A stretch of 64,000 nucleotides of DNA from Streptomyces sp. NWU339 (GCF_003143855.1 NZ_QFRK01000007.1:51194-115193); one strand, 5' to 3'; counted from the first letter of the stretch, positions 45,189 through 54,418 are shown. A program made the numbers and translations. Notes: a model not told the origin generated them from the sequence alone.

Positions 45189-47171
45189 ATGAGCAAGTTC
45201 GCGCGGGGCGGGGGCAGAAGAAAGCGTACCGCCGGCCTCGTCATCTCCGGCATGGTGATCAGCGCCTCGATGGCGCCTGTCACCGCCCAAGCAGCCGTTC
45301 CGGTCTTCCCGGACAACATCACGATCTTCCCGGACCGGGACTTCGTCTCCATCGACGGATTCTCCGAGCACGCGGGCGAGCAGGTGACCGTCGAGGTGCG
45401 GCGCCCCGGCGTCGGCGTCGTCGGCTCGGCCACCGGCGCGATGGCCGCGGCGGCCTCGATCGCGGCGGGCAACCCGGCCATCGAGATCAATCACCCGGGC
45501 GGCCTGTGCTGGGGCGCGGGCGGCGGCCCCCAGGTGACCCCGGACATCCGGGCCGGGGACGTGGTGTCGGTCAAGTTCGGCGGCACCGTGGCCGCCGACG
45601 CCACGACCCTCGATCTCGGTGTCACCGGCGGCACCCTGACCACGCCGACCACCCTGGTGATCCAGGGGCGGCTCGGGCCCCAGGTCGATCCGACGTTCCT
45701 GGAACAGCGGATCGTCGAACCGGCGCTGCGCGACACCGTGGTGGCACGGCGCGACGTGCGGGCGGCGCCCGGCCCGCTCACGAACGCGCCGAAGGGCGGC
45801 TACGCCTCCGGGCTGCAGGTGGCCGACGGCGAGTTCACCGCGACCTACGAGTTCCTCGACGCGGACACGGCCGCCACCGCCGCCGGCGGTATGTACATGG
45901 CGACGAGCTGGCAGGACCAGGACTCCGACGGCAACACCCAGGGCGTGACGATCTCGGAGTTCGGCGAGGTGGGCGGGCCCGGGATGGGCGGCTGCCCGCC
46001 CGGTCCGTCGCAGCAGGGGCCGGCCTCGCCGACCGACGTCGAGGTGCACGACCAGGGCGACTCGACGTCCGTGAGCTGGACCCCGCCGAAGCCCGTCCCC
46101 GGCGCCGCGCCGGTCCTCGGATACACCGTGCGAGCCGTCGACCAGCTCAGCAGGAACAGCGTGCAGAGCGAGGTCGGCGTCCGCGTCAACGATCCGGACG
46201 CGACCTCGGCCACTCTGCCGGGCTCCGTCAAGGGCAAGCGCGTCGAGGTCAGGTCGTTCAGCGAGACCGGCGAGTCCTGGCCGCCCGCGCTGCAGGGCAA
46301 CACCCCGTCGGGCGACACCACGCCGCCGACCGTGACCGCGAAGCCGGCCGGCGGCTTCTACACGGACGACACGCAGGTCACCCTCAGCGCCGACGAGACC
46401 GGCTCGGAGATCTACTACACGCTCGACGGCTCCGACCCGCTGGAGGCGGGCACCGCCGGGCCTGCGGCCACGCTGTACACCGGGCCGATCGAGCTGACGG
46501 CGTCCGACGGGCCGAAGACCCTGCGGTACGTGGCCTTTGACCCGGCCGGCAACGCCTCACAGGCCAGGACGGAGAAGTACACGTTCGGGTCGACCAGGGC
46601 GCCGAGCGCCCCGCAGGGGGTCACCCTCCAGGGCTCCAACGCGAGCGCGACGGTCCGCTGGACGGCGCCCGAGGACCCGGGCACGTCGCCCCTCACGGGC
46701 TACGAGATCACCGCGACGCCCGCCTCGGGGTCGCCGGTCACGGTCACGGCCGGGCCCAGCGCGTCCAGCCTGCTCCTCACCGGGCTGACGAACGACACGA
46801 AGTACACCGTGACGGTCGTCGCCGTGAACGCGGTGGGCAGGGGCGCGGCGTCGACGCCGGCCGACGTCACCCCGAAGGTGCCCGCGGTCGACAAGATCGC
46901 GATCACCCTCGCCAAGTGGAAGTCCGGAGACCTCAGGCTCGACGGCACCGGGTCCGTCCCCGGCGCGGCGCTGACGTTCCGCTCCGGGTCGCCGACCGGT
47001 CCCGTCTTCGCCACCGGCGTGATCGTGCAGTCGGCCGCGGCGGGCACGGTCAACGGGGCCTGGAGCCTGCGCCTGAGGACCGGCGGTGCCGCGACGAGTA
47101 ACCCGTCCCCCGTCCACATCTCGTCCGACAAGGGCGGAACCCTGGGACCGGTGACCGTGCCGAACGGCTAG
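45189..47171 (+). CDS. Secreted Fn3 / chitobiase-C domain protein
   Basis: A 660-aa exported protein of unknown function. Seen: a basic N-terminus, hydrophobic core and TAQA-A cleavage site (about residue 36), a unique N-terminal domain of about 240 residues, a fibronectin type III domain (about 280-375), a chitobiase/hexosaminidase C-terminal-like domain with SEIYYTLDGSDP (about 390-465), a second Fn3 domain (about 470-560), and a C-terminal beta-rich tail. No catalytic motif was recognised. Fn3 and this chitobiase-type domain are usually spacer or carbohydrate-associated modules. The ATG at 45189 has AGAGGGGAA upstream. A hairpin follows the stop. A link with the oxidase gene downstream is possible but unproven. 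Confidence 0.88.
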   Translation: MSKFARGGGRRKRTAGLVISGMVISASMAPVTAQAAVPVFPDNITIFPDRDFVSIDGFSEHAGEQVTVEVRRPGVGVVGSATGAMAAAASIAAGNPAIEINHPGGLCWGAGGGPQVTPDIRAGDVVSVKFGGTVAADATTLDLGVTGGTLTTPTTLVIQGRLGPQVDPTFLEQRIVEPALRDTVVARRDVRAAPGPLTNAPKGGYASGLQVADGEFTATYEFLDADTAATAAGGMYMATSWQDQDSDGNTQGVTISEFGEVGGPGMGGCPPGPSQQGPASPTDVEVHDQGDSTSVSWTPPKPVPGAAPVLGYTVRAVDQLSRNSVQSEVGVRVNDPDATSATLPGSVKGKRVEVRSFSETGESWPPALQGNTPSGDTTPPTVTAKPAGGFYTDDTQVTLSADETGSEIYYTLDGSDPLEAGTAGPAATLYTGPIELTASDGPKTLRYVAFDPAGNASQARTEKYTFGSTRAPSAPQGVTLQGSNASATVRWTAPEDPGTSPLTGYEITATPASGSPVTVTAGPSASSLLLTGLTNDTKYTVTVVAVNAVGRGAASTPADVTPKVPAVDKIAITLAKWKSGDLRLDGTGSVPGAALTFRSGSPTGPVFATGVIVQSAAAGTVNGAWSLRLRTGGAATSNPSPVHISSDKGGTLGPVTVPNG

Positions 47172-47252
47172 GGCCTGTCGCGGAGGTCCCGCCTGCCCGG
47201 CGGCGGACGGCGGGATTCTCGCAACAGCGCCGGCCGGCCGGTGCCCCGTCAG

Positions 47253-47282
47253 GCGGGGTTCGTTCCCTCAGACGAACCCCGC
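47253..47282 (+). terminator. 11-bp hairpin after the Fn3-protein gene
   Basis: GCGGGGTTCGT and ACGAACCCCGC pair perfectly around an 8-nt loop, about 80 bp after the stop codon. Confidence 0.65.
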
Positions 47283-47350
47283 GGCCGGGGAGCCGACCAG
47301 GACAGGGCAGCCGTGGGAGCCCCCGGTTCACCGGCCGTCCTGTTTCCTCC

Positions 47351-47383
47351 GGGCAGCCGGTGGCCCCCCTCCACCGGCTGCCC
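47351..47383. terminator. 13-bp perfect hairpin
   Basis: GGGCAGCCGGTGG and CCACCGGCTGCCC pair perfectly around a 7-nt loop. It is a second strong stem within 70 bp of the first, probably a terminator or a transcription barrier before the oxidase gene. Confidence 0.55.
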
Positions 47384-47507
47384 GCTCCTTGCCTTCCCGC
47401 CCGGTCGCCTCTCCTCAGCGGTGCGTTCAGGAGCATCGCGGGCCCCGCGGCCGAGGAACACGACCGGTGTACGGCCCGTCCACCCGCACGGGCATCGCGC
47501 TGCCGGC

Positions 47508-47535
47508 GGGTCATGTGCGGCGCCGTACATGACCC
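47508..47535. promoter_or_regulatory. 28-bp near-perfect palindrome upstream of the oxidase
   Basis: GGGTCATGT and ACATGACCC flank a GC-rich centre that is itself nearly symmetrical. The centre is about 130 bp before the oxidase start. Its shape fits a dimeric repressor operator better than a terminator. The regulator is unknown. Confidence 0.45.
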
Positions 47536-47544
47536 ACCGCGTAC

Positions 47545-47588
47545 GACCAGCACCGATCAGTACAGACCAGCACCGACCAGCACCGAGA
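47545..47588 (+). repeat. Three direct repeats GACCAGCACCGA
   Basis: The 12-bp unit occurs at 47545-47556, 47566-47577 and 47576-47587, the last two overlapping by two bases. They lie between the palindrome and the oxidase start. Confidence 0.75.
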
Positions 47589-47654
47589 AAAGAACACGGG
47601 CATCCGCGACTCCAGGGGGAGAGCAGGGCCCGAGCGCCGCTTCGGCGGCCCACC

Positions 47655-49280
47655 ATGGGGGTGAGCACGCACATGCAGGAAAACGCGCTGTCCAGACGTG
47701 ATGTGATGAAGTTCGGCGTCCTCGCGTCGGCGGCCCTGGCGCTGCCGCTCGAACGCGTCGCGCGCGCCAAGACCGCTTCCGACCGGATCGCGGTCAGCAA
47801 GTTCCCGAAGCCGTTCACCGTGCCGTTCACGGTGCCGCCCGAGGCGGTTCCGACCAAGCGGTCGAGCACCACCGACTACTACACCATCAGCATGCGCAGC
47901 GCGGCGACGGAGATCCTGCCCGGCATGAAGACCGAGACCTGGTCGTACGACGGGACGTTCGGCGGCCCGACGATCCGGGCCACGCGGGGCCGGCCGGCCG
48001 TCGTACGGCAGATCAACGAACTCCCCTCGGTGCACCCCCGATTGCGGTACGAGTCGTGGACCTCGGTGCACCTGCACGGATCGGGATCGCTGCCGGAGTA
48101 CGACGGCTACGCCAGCGACATCACACGGCCCGGCCAGTACAAGGACTACCGGTACCCGAACTTCCAGGACGCCCGGACGCTCTGGTACCACGACCACGGC
48201 GTCCACCACACTGCCGAGAACGCGTACATGGGCCTCGCCGCGATGTACACGATGCACGACGAGCTGGAGCAGTCGCTGCCCATCCCGAAGGGCCGGTACG
48301 ACGTCCCGCTGCTCATCCGCGACGCCATGTTCGACCGCGACGGACAGCTGCTGTACGACGACGAGGGGCACTCCGGGATCTTCGGTGATGTGATCCTGGT
48401 CAACGGCCGGCCCTGGCCCGTGATGAAGGTCGAGCGGCGCAAGTACCGCTTCAGGATCCTGAACTGCGCGATCTCGCGGGGCTTCAAGTTCGCGCTCAGC
48501 ACCGGCGACCCGTTCGTCTTCATCGGGACGGACGCCGGGCTGATGCCGCAGCCCCGTTCGGCGACCAGCTACCGGCACGGCATGGCCGAACGGTACGAGG
48601 TCGTCATCGACTTCGCCAAGTACAGGATCGGCCAGCGGGTGGTCCTGAAGAACCTGCGCGTGCCGAACGTCGAGGACTTCGACACCACTGGTGACGTGAT
48701 GGCCTTCGACGTCGTCAGCGACCCCACCGACCTGTCGGGCAACACGATCCCGGACCTGCTGAACCCGAACGCGCCCGCGATGGACCTCACCGCGGCGATG
48801 GCGAAGAAGACCCGGAGGTTCGAGTTCATCCGCAAGAACGGAACCTGGACCGTCAACGGCAAGACCTGGGCCGACGTCGTCGCCTCCGACTACGAGTACG
48901 TCTGGGCCGACCCGGGACTCGGGGACGTCGAGGTCTGGGAGTTCGTCAACACGTCCGGCGGCTGGTCGCACCCGGTCCACGTGCACCTGGTCGACTTCAA
49001 GGTGCTGGACCGCAACGGCAGGGCGCCCGACCCCTGGGAGCTCGGCGGCAAGGACACGGTGTACGTCGGTGAGAACGAGACGGTGCGCGTGGCGGTCAAG
49101 TTCGGCCCGCACACCGGGCGTTACATGATCCACTGCCACAACCTCGTGCACGAGGACCACGACATGATGGCGCAGTTCCGCGTGGGACCGCCCAGCACCG
49201 AGCACCATCCGGTCTTCGCCGACCCGGCGAAGGCCGAGCCCGCTCCCGAGCTGGGAGGCGACGATGACGCCCTCGTCTGA
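47655..49280 (+). CDS. Tat-exported multicopper oxidase (bilirubin oxidase/CotA/PhsA-like)
   Basis: A 541-aa multicopper oxidase that probably oxidises phenolic or metal substrates outside the cytoplasmic membrane while reducing O2 to water. Seen: a twin-arginine signal with SRRDVMKFG and a hydrophobic stretch; copper motifs in order HLHGSG, WYHDHG, HPVHVH and HCHNLVHEDHDMM; and three cupredoxin-like segments. Length and motifs fit the CotA/bilirubin oxidase/phenoxazinone synthase branch. Start choice is uncertain: ATG 47655, or ATG 47673 with a GGGGGTGAG stretch upstream; both keep the Tat signal. Its 3' end overlaps the next gene by 17 bp, so translation of the two is coupled. Copper-handling genes lie 4-6 kb downstream. 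Confidence 0.92.
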   Translation: MGVSTHMQENALSRRDVMKFGVLASAALALPLERVARAKTASDRIAVSKFPKPFTVPFTVPPEAVPTKRSSTTDYYTISMRSAATEILPGMKTETWSYDGTFGGPTIRATRGRPAVVRQINELPSVHPRLRYESWTSVHLHGSGSLPEYDGYASDITRPGQYKDYRYPNFQDARTLWYHDHGVHHTAENAYMGLAAMYTMHDELEQSLPIPKGRYDVPLLIRDAMFDRDGQLLYDDEGHSGIFGDVILVNGRPWPVMKVERRKYRFRILNCAISRGFKFALSTGDPFVFIGTDAGLMPQPRSATSYRHGMAERYEVVIDFAKYRIGQRVVLKNLRVPNVEDFDTTGDVMAFDVVSDPTDLSGNTIPDLLNPNAPAMDLTAAMAKKTRRFEFIRKNGTWTVNGKTWADVVASDYEYVWADPGLGDVEVWEFVNTSGGWSHPVHVHLVDFKVLDRNGRAPDPWELGGKDTVYVGENETVRVAVKFGPHTGRYMIHCHNLVHEDHDMMAQFRVGPPSTEHHPVFADPAKAEPAPELGGDDDALV

Positions 49281-49767
49281 GGCGCCGACGGCCGATGGGG
49301 CGGTGCCGGTGAGTCGTACGGGCCTCGTGGGCGGCCTTCGCGCCCCGCACGTCGCGTCGCTGCTCTGCGTGGCCGCGGCAGCCGGCGACCTGGTCGCCTT
49401 CCAGCAGCGCGTGGCGCACGGCCTGGCCGGGGCCCTGCCCTTCCTGCTGGCCGCCGTCGTCCAGCTCGTCGCGGCGCGGCAGGTGTGGGTCTCGCGGGGC
49501 ACGGCCGCGGCGCTCTCCGCGGTCCTCGTGCTCGGTCTGCTGATCGGTTCGTACGTGGTGGCCGTCAGCACCGGCGTGCCCCTGGGACAGCGGAACCGGC
49601 CGGTCGAGGCCGGCCCGCTGCTGACGGCCGGACTGTGCGTCCGGCTCGCCGCGCTGCTGGTGCTCGTACGGTCCCTCTCCGGCCGCGCGCGGTCTCGGGC
49701 GGTCAACGCGCTTTTCGTCCTCGGAACGTTCCTGTGGACACTCGGGCTGACCGGCCTGCTCGGGTGA
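49264..49767 (+). CDS. Small integral membrane protein, function unknown
   Basis: A 167-aa protein with about four hydrophobic segments (roughly residues 28-45, 53-71, 80-100 and 117-165). No enzymatic motif was recognised. It starts inside the oxidase gene and its stop overlaps the GTG of the signal peptidase gene (GTGA), which places oxidase, membrane protein and peptidase in one tightly coupled operon. A supporting role in export or maturation of the oxidase is an inference from position only. Confidence 0.8.
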   Translation: MTPSSEAPTADGAVPVSRTGLVGGLRAPHVASLLCVAAAAGDLVAFQQRVAHGLAGALPFLLAAVVQLVAARQVWVSRGTAAALSAVLVLGLLIGSYVVAVSTGVPLGQRNRPVEAGPLLTAGLCVRLAALLVLVRSLSGRARSRAVNALFVLGTFLWTLGLTGLLG

Positions 49768-50294
49768 GCCCGCCCCGGCGGTCCGCGGTACGGCACCTCG
49801 CCGTACCGCGGGCCGCCGTGCGCCGGACCGTCGCCTGCGTGGTGGTGGCCGCGGCCTTCGTGGCCGGCAGCCTCCTGCTGGAGCGTGTACGGGTGGAGTC
49901 GACCAGCATGGAGCCGACGCTCCGCGCCGGCGACCACCTGCTCGTCGACGAACGCGCCTACTGGCGCGGAACGCCCCGGCGCGGAGACCTCGTGGTGTTC
50001 GACCACGGCGGCTCGCGGCTGGTCAAGCGGGTCGCCGCGGTGGCCGGTGACACCGTCGGGATCGAGGACGGGGTCCTCACGGTCAACGGCCGCCCCGTCA
50101 CGGAGCCGGCGATCGACCGGCGGACCCTCGACGGCCTGTACTACGGGCCCGCGCACGTGCCGCCCGGCACCGTCTTCGTCCTGGGCGACAACCGCCGGCA
50201 CTCCGTCGACTCCCGGCAGTTCGGCCCGGTGCCCGTCGGGGACGTGCGGGGACGGGTACTGCTGCGCTGGTGGCCGCGTCCGGGTGCTCCGTGA
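49764..50294 (+). CDS. Type I signal peptidase (S26 family)
   Basis: A 176-aa membrane-anchored signal peptidase. Seen: one N-terminal transmembrane segment (about residues 23-40), the nucleophile box ESTSMEPTL, the general-base lysine in LVKRVAAVAGD, and the box E-like GDNRRHSVDSRQFGPV near the C-terminus. It removes signal peptides from exported proteins. The GTG start overlaps the previous stop codon. Such peptidases encoded beside a secreted enzyme are often dedicated to it. Here the oxidase carries a Tat signal, so it is a candidate substrate. Confidence 0.92.
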   Translation: MSPPRRSAVRHLAVPRAAVRRTVACVVVAAAFVAGSLLLERVRVESTSMEPTLRAGDHLLVDERAYWRGTPRRGDLVVFDHGGSRLVKRVAAVAGDTVGIEDGVLTVNGRPVTEPAIDRRTLDGLYYGPAHVPPGTVFVLGDNRRHSVDSRQFGPVPVGDVRGRVLLRWWPRPGAP

Positions 50295-50397
50295 GCGTGA
50301 TCCGCGTCAGGGGCCGGCACGACCCGTGACCCGCACACCGCCACGGGGGCGGCACGCGGGGCCGCCGGCCGCACACCGAAGCGATCCGCCCGGCGGC

Positions 50398-50769
50398 TCA
50401 GTCCCGCGGCGCCACCGCCACGATCGCGTCGAGCACCGCGTCGGTCCCGGCGCCCTTGTGCAGCACCGTGCAGGCCCCGGCGTCGAGGGCCGCCTGTTGC
50501 AGCCGTCCGCCGACCGCGGACGTCAGCACCACGACCCGGGTGCCGGGCCGCAGGACCAGCAGCCGCCGGGTCGCTTCGGCTCCGTTCAGCACCGGCATGG
50601 CGAGATCCATGAGAACCACGTCCGGCGCGAGCCGCAGGACCGCCGCGACGGCTTCCGCCCCGTCGCACGCCACGCCCACCACGTCGACGAGTGCGCTTGC
50701 GCCCAGGACGGTGGCCAGGGTGTCCCGCACGAGCTGGTGGTCGTCCACGACGAGCAGGCGAATCGGCAT
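50398..50769 (-). CDS. Stand-alone response-regulator receiver protein
   Basis: A 123-aa single receiver domain. Seen: the acidic pair in VVDDHQLVRD, the phospho-acceptor Asp in VVLMDLAMPV, the switch residue in VLTSA and the lysine in VLHKG. No output domain follows: the protein ends right after the receiver, whereas NarL-type regulators go on for about 90 residues with a helix-turn-helix. It is divergent from the complete NarL-type regulator 167 bp away. It could be a phosphate sink for the neighbouring kinase, or a truncated regulator. Confidence 0.88.
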   Translation of the reverse strand: MPIRLLVVDDHQLVRDTLATVLGASALVDVVGVACDGAEAVAAVLRLAPDVVLMDLAMPVLNGAEATRRLLVLRPGTRVVVLTSAVGGRLQQAALDAGACTVLHKGAGTDAVLDAIVAVAPRD

Positions 50770-50936
50770 GGTTCAACGGTGCCTGGTCCGGAGCGCCACA
50801 GCCATCCCCAAACCAGAGGGGTCGGCTACTCGGAAAAAGCACCATTCCTGCACAGCTGATAGGCCTTTCCTCACATGCCGTGGTTCCATGTCTCCGGCGG
50901 ACCGGCAACGGTGGCGGCCCGCCCGGTGGGGGGAAC

Positions 50937-51602
50937 ATGGGGGGACACAGGGGTTCGTCGCCGACACGTGTGCTGATCGTCGACGACCATCGGACGTTTG
51001 CCGAGCTGCTGGCCTTCGCGCTCGGATCACAGCCGGACTTCGACTGTGCGGGATGCGCGGCGACCGGGTCGGCGGCGGTCGAACTGACCCTGAGGGAACG
51101 CCCGGACATGGTGGTGATGGACATCTCGCTCGGCAGGGAGAGCGGACTGGACGTCACCCGGCGGGTCCGCGACGCCGCCCCGAGCGCGATCGTCGTCATC
51201 GTCTCGGCGCACCGCGACCCGGACTGGGTGGTGCGGGCCGCCCAGGCGGGCGCGAGCGCGTTCGTGCCCAAGTCCGGATCGCTGGAGGAGATGCTGACCG
51301 TCCTGCGGGAGGTGCGGCAGGGGTCGATGCTGGTGTCGGCGTCGATGTTCGGCGACGCCGGCCGGCCCCAGGTCACCGACGAGCCCGGCGCGGCCGGTCT
51401 CACCGCCCGGGAGTCCGAGGTGCTCGGCCTGATGGGCAAGGGCCTGGCGCCGGCCGCGATCGCCAGGCTGCTGGGGATCAGCGTCAACACCTGCCGCGGC
51501 TACGTGAAGGCGATCCACCTCAAACTCGGGGTGCGCTCGCAGTTGGAGGCCGTCGTGAAGGCGCAACGGCTCGGCCTTGTCGGGGCGGGCACCGATGGCT
51601 GA
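50937..51602 (+). CDS. NarL/LuxR-type response regulator
   Basis: A 221-aa two-component regulator. Seen: a receiver domain (residues about 11-125) with VDDHRTF, the phospho-acceptor Asp in VVMDISLG and the lysine in FVPKSG, then a LuxR-type helix-turn-helix (about 155-215) with LTARESEVLGLMGKGL and ARLLGISVNTCRGYVK. The start is the ATG at 50937, just after GGTGGGGGGAAC. It overlaps the kinase gene by 8 bp, so the two form a translationally coupled pair. The targets are unknown; the adjacent oxidase and copper genes are plausible ones. Confidence 0.93.
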   Translation: MGGHRGSSPTRVLIVDDHRTFAELLAFALGSQPDFDCAGCAATGSAAVELTLRERPDMVVMDISLGRESGLDVTRRVRDAAPSAIVVIVSAHRDPDWVVRAAQAGASAFVPKSGSLEEMLTVLREVRQGSMLVSASMFGDAGRPQVTDEPGAAGLTARESEVLGLMGKGLAPAAIARLLGISVNTCRGYVKAIHLKLGVRSQLEAVVKAQRLGLVGAGTDG

Positions 51603-52923
51603 CCGGACGGGCGGCGGCTCCACGGCGGAGACGGGGGGCAGCAGAACCGTCCGGCGGGCGCTGGTCGCGATGGTGCTCATCGGAGTGGGTGCCTTCGCGG
51701 TCGTCGGGGCGGGCACCGTGGTGGCCGCCGACTCGATCGCGGAGAAGACCGCGCTCGCCGAGGCGGCCCGCTCCGCGCAGCTCATGGGCAACGTGATCTT
51801 CAAGCCGGCCATGCCGGCGCTGCTCCGCGGGGACGTCTCCGCGCGGACACGGCTGGATGAGGCCGTCAGGGCCCGGCAGCACGAGGCCGGCGTCGTCCGG
51901 GTGAAGGTGTGGAACCGACAGGGCGACGTCCTGTACTCCAACGAGCACCACGCCATCGGGATGTCCTTCCCGAACGACGACGTACGCAGGACCATCGACG
52001 AGCGGGCGAGCTGGGCCGACCTGTCCGACCTGTCCGACGAGGAGAACGTCACCGAACGCCACGGCAGCCGCCGCCTCGTGGAGGTCTACGTCCCGCTCGA
52101 CCTGGACTCCGGTGAACGGCTGGCACTCGAGGTGTACTCCACCGACGCCCGCGTCGCCACCGCGCGGACCGAGCTGATGCACACCCTCGTGCCCTTCTCC
52201 ATCGTGGCGCTGCTGCTTCTGCTGGTGGCCCAACTGCCGGTCTCAGTACACCTGTTGCGCCGCGTCAGCAAGGCGGACGCGGAACGCAGCCGACTGCTGA
52301 GCAAGGCCCTGACCGCCTCCGAACGGGAGCGGCGCGCGATCGCCCGCGACCTGCACGACGGAGTGGTACAGGACCTCGCCGGGGCCGGATACGCCCTGTC
52401 GGCCGTCCGCGGCGCACTGCCCCCGGGGACCGACGCCACGGCCGACGGCATGCTCGACAAGGTCGGTGAGGTCCTGCGCGGCGCCGTCGGTTCACTGCGC
52501 ACGATGATGGTGGACATCTATCCGCCGGACCTGACCGAGGACGGTCTGCCGCAGGCGGTCGAACTGCTCGCCGAACGACTGCGCAGGGAGGGCCTCGGCG
52601 TCACCACGACCGTCGAGGTCCGGGCCTCGCTCGGGCCCGACCTCGCCGCTCTCGTCTACCGCTGCACGCGGGAGTGCGTCACCAACGTCCTCAAGCACGC
52701 CGAGGCACGGCACGCCTGGATCGAGGTCACCGGCGGTGGGGAACGGCTGCTGGTGCGGGTGGCGGACGACGGGAAGGGCCCGGGAGGCGCACTCGGCAAG
52801 GCCGGTCACCTCGGCCTGCAGCTCATCCGGGACACCGTCACCGAACTGGGCGGCGGGATGACGGTCACCGAACGTCCCGACGGTGGCACCGAGGTCCGTA
52901 CCGTGCTGCCGCTGCGCACCTGA
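51595..52923 (+). CDS. DesK-type sensor histidine kinase
   Basis: A 442-aa membrane sensor kinase. Seen: transmembrane segments at about 21-46 and 198-218 enclosing an extracytoplasmic sensor domain of about 150 residues, a HisKA_3 dimerisation helix with RDLHDGVVQDL (phospho-His254), and an HATPase domain with ECVTNVLKHAEA, VADDGKGPGG and GHLGLQLIRD. The ligand of the sensor domain is not recognisable. It should phosphorylate the regulator whose gene overlaps its start, and possibly the solo receiver as well. A GC-rich hairpin starts at the base after the stop codon. Confidence 0.93.
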   Translation: MADRTGGGSTAETGGSRTVRRALVAMVLIGVGAFAVVGAGTVVAADSIAEKTALAEAARSAQLMGNVIFKPAMPALLRGDVSARTRLDEAVRARQHEAGVVRVKVWNRQGDVLYSNEHHAIGMSFPNDDVRRTIDERASWADLSDLSDEENVTERHGSRRLVEVYVPLDLDSGERLALEVYSTDARVATARTELMHTLVPFSIVALLLLLVAQLPVSVHLLRRVSKADAERSRLLSKALTASERERRAIARDLHDGVVQDLAGAGYALSAVRGALPPGTDATADGMLDKVGEVLRGAVGSLRTMMVDIYPPDLTEDGLPQAVELLAERLRREGLGVTTTVEVRASLGPDLAALVYRCTRECVTNVLKHAEARHAWIEVTGGGERLLVRVADDGKGPGGALGKAGHLGLQLIRDTVTELGGGMTVTERPDGGTEVRTVLPLRT

Positions 52924-52942
52924 CCCCCTCGTTTTGAGGGGG
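52924..52942 (+). terminator. Hairpin directly after the kinase stop codon
   Basis: CCCCCTC and GAGGGGG pair perfectly around GTTTT, starting at the base after the TGA. It ends the two-component transcript and separates it from the copper genes. Confidence 0.75.
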
Positions 52943-53029
52943 ACGCACCCCCAAAGGCGAGGCTGCCGCAGGCGGCGGCGAGGACCCACCCTGGACGCGT
53001 TGCATCTCGAGGGCACCGGGGGGAAACGG

Positions 53030-54418
53030 ATGCGCCGTGTCATCACCATGCTCTGCCTTGTTCTCTGCCTGGCGGCCGCGTCCGCCGGGCCCGCCTCCGC
53101 GCACACCGGCGTACGGTCGAGCGATCCCGCCGCCGGCGAGGTGCTGCCCGGCCTGCCCGCCCAGGCGGCGCTGACGTTCCGGCAGCCGGTGACCGCGAGG
53201 GAGAACGCGGTGCGCGTGTTCGACGACCACATGCGCCGGGTGGACCTCGGCGGCCACCCCGCCGACCGGCCCGCCCCCGTCGCTCGGACCGCCCTGCCCG
53301 GCGGCCTGCACCCGGGTACGTACACCGTGGCCTGGCAGGTGACGTCGGCCGACGGACATCCCGTGGCAGGCACCTTCCGTTTCTCCATCCACAGGACCAG
53401 CCGGGTCGTCGGCGTCGTCCCGCCGCTCGGCGGTTCCGGCAGCGCGTGGGCGAGCCGCCTCCTCGGCGTGTCACGCGCGGCCGGTTACGCCGGACTCGCG
53501 CTCGGCCCCGGCGTGCTGCTGGTCGCGCTGTGGCTGTGGCCCGCCGGGCTGCGTGACCGCGGCACCCGGGGCCTGGTGTGGGCGGGGCTCGGCCTGCTGG
53601 CCGCCGGCACCCTCGCGGTCCTGGCCGTCCACGCCGTCTGGGCCGACGGCCGGCCGTTGTCGGACGTCTGGTCCGGCTCCGGCGCCCATCAGCACGCGGC
53701 GCTCGCCGACCACGCCTACGCCGTGCGCTTCTACGCCCTTCTCGCCCTGGGCGCCGCGACCGTGCTCGCGACCCTTGCGGCCGGCACGTCGGGCGGGCGG
53801 GCCAGGGCGGCGGCCCTCGTGGCGACCGCGGCGGCCGTGGTCCTGTGGAGCACGTGGCCGGTGACCGGCCACTCCGTCGACGGGCGGTACACGTTCCTCG
53901 CCCTGGCCGCCGACTTCGCCCATCTCGCCGCGATGACCGTGTGGCTGGGCGGACTCGCGCTGGCCGCGGCGGTTCTGGCGAGGCCGGGAGCCGTCACCGC
54001 GCCGGCCTCCGTGCTGCCCCGGTTCTCCCGGCTCGCGTTCGCCTGTGTGACCGTGCTCGTCGTGACGGGCACCTTCCAGGCGTGGCGTGAAGTGGGCACG
54101 GTCGGCGCCCTCTTCGACACCCGGTTCGGCCGACTGCTGCTCCTGAAGACGGCCGGCGTGGCCGTGCTCGTCGCGCTCGGCGGGGTCGCCCGGCGCTGGC
54201 TGCGCCGGCACACGACGGTCCCGACACCGACTTCCTCTGCCGCCGGACCCGCCGACGGGACCGGGGCGACGGCGACACTGGTCGCGCCGGCGCCTCCCGT
54301 GCTGCCGGACACGGCGCACGTACGCACCCTCCGGCGCGGCCTGGTGGCGGAACTGCTCGTCGGGGTCCTCGTCCTGAGCGTCACGGCGGCCATGGTCGTC
54401 ACCAACCCCCCCGCGTGA
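53030..54418 (+). CDS. CopC-CopD fusion copper protein (YcnJ-like)
   Basis: A 462-aa copper-binding and transport protein. Seen: a signal peptide ending GPASA, so the mature chain begins with His (HTGVRSSDPAAG), the classical CopC copper ligand; a CopC beta-sandwich to about residue 120 with TSADGHPVAGTFRF; then a CopD-like membrane part with about eight hydrophobic segments. Family knowledge: such fusions help import copper or supply it to extracytoplasmic enzymes. The ATG follows GGGGGGAAACG. It lies 188 bp before a YcnI-like gene, the usual partner, and about 4 kb from the multicopper oxidase that would need copper. Confidence 0.92.
   Translation: MRRVITMLCLVLCLAAASAGPASAHTGVRSSDPAAGEVLPGLPAQAALTFRQPVTARENAVRVFDDHMRRVDLGGHPADRPAPVARTALPGGLHPGTYTVAWQVTSADGHPVAGTFRFSIHRTSRVVGVVPPLGGSGSAWASRLLGVSRAAGYAGLALGPGVLLVALWLWPAGLRDRGTRGLVWAGLGLLAAGTLAVLAVHAVWADGRPLSDVWSGSGAHQHAALADHAYAVRFYALLALGAATVLATLAAGTSGGRARAAALVATAAAVVLWSTWPVTGHSVDGRYTFLALAADFAHLAAMTVWLGGLALAAAVLARPGAVTAPASVLPRFSRLAFACVTVLVVTGTFQAWREVGTVGALFDTRFGRLLLLKTAGVAVLVALGGVARRWLRRHTTVPTPTSSAAGPADGTGATATLVAPAPPVLPDTAHVRTLRRGLVAELLVGVLVLSVTAAMVVTNPPA

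Noticed and set aside
47511..50201. Minus-strand 896-residue frame opposite the oxidase and membrane protein
   Set aside because: It is antisense to genes with clear copper and signal-peptidase motifs, and has no motif of its own.
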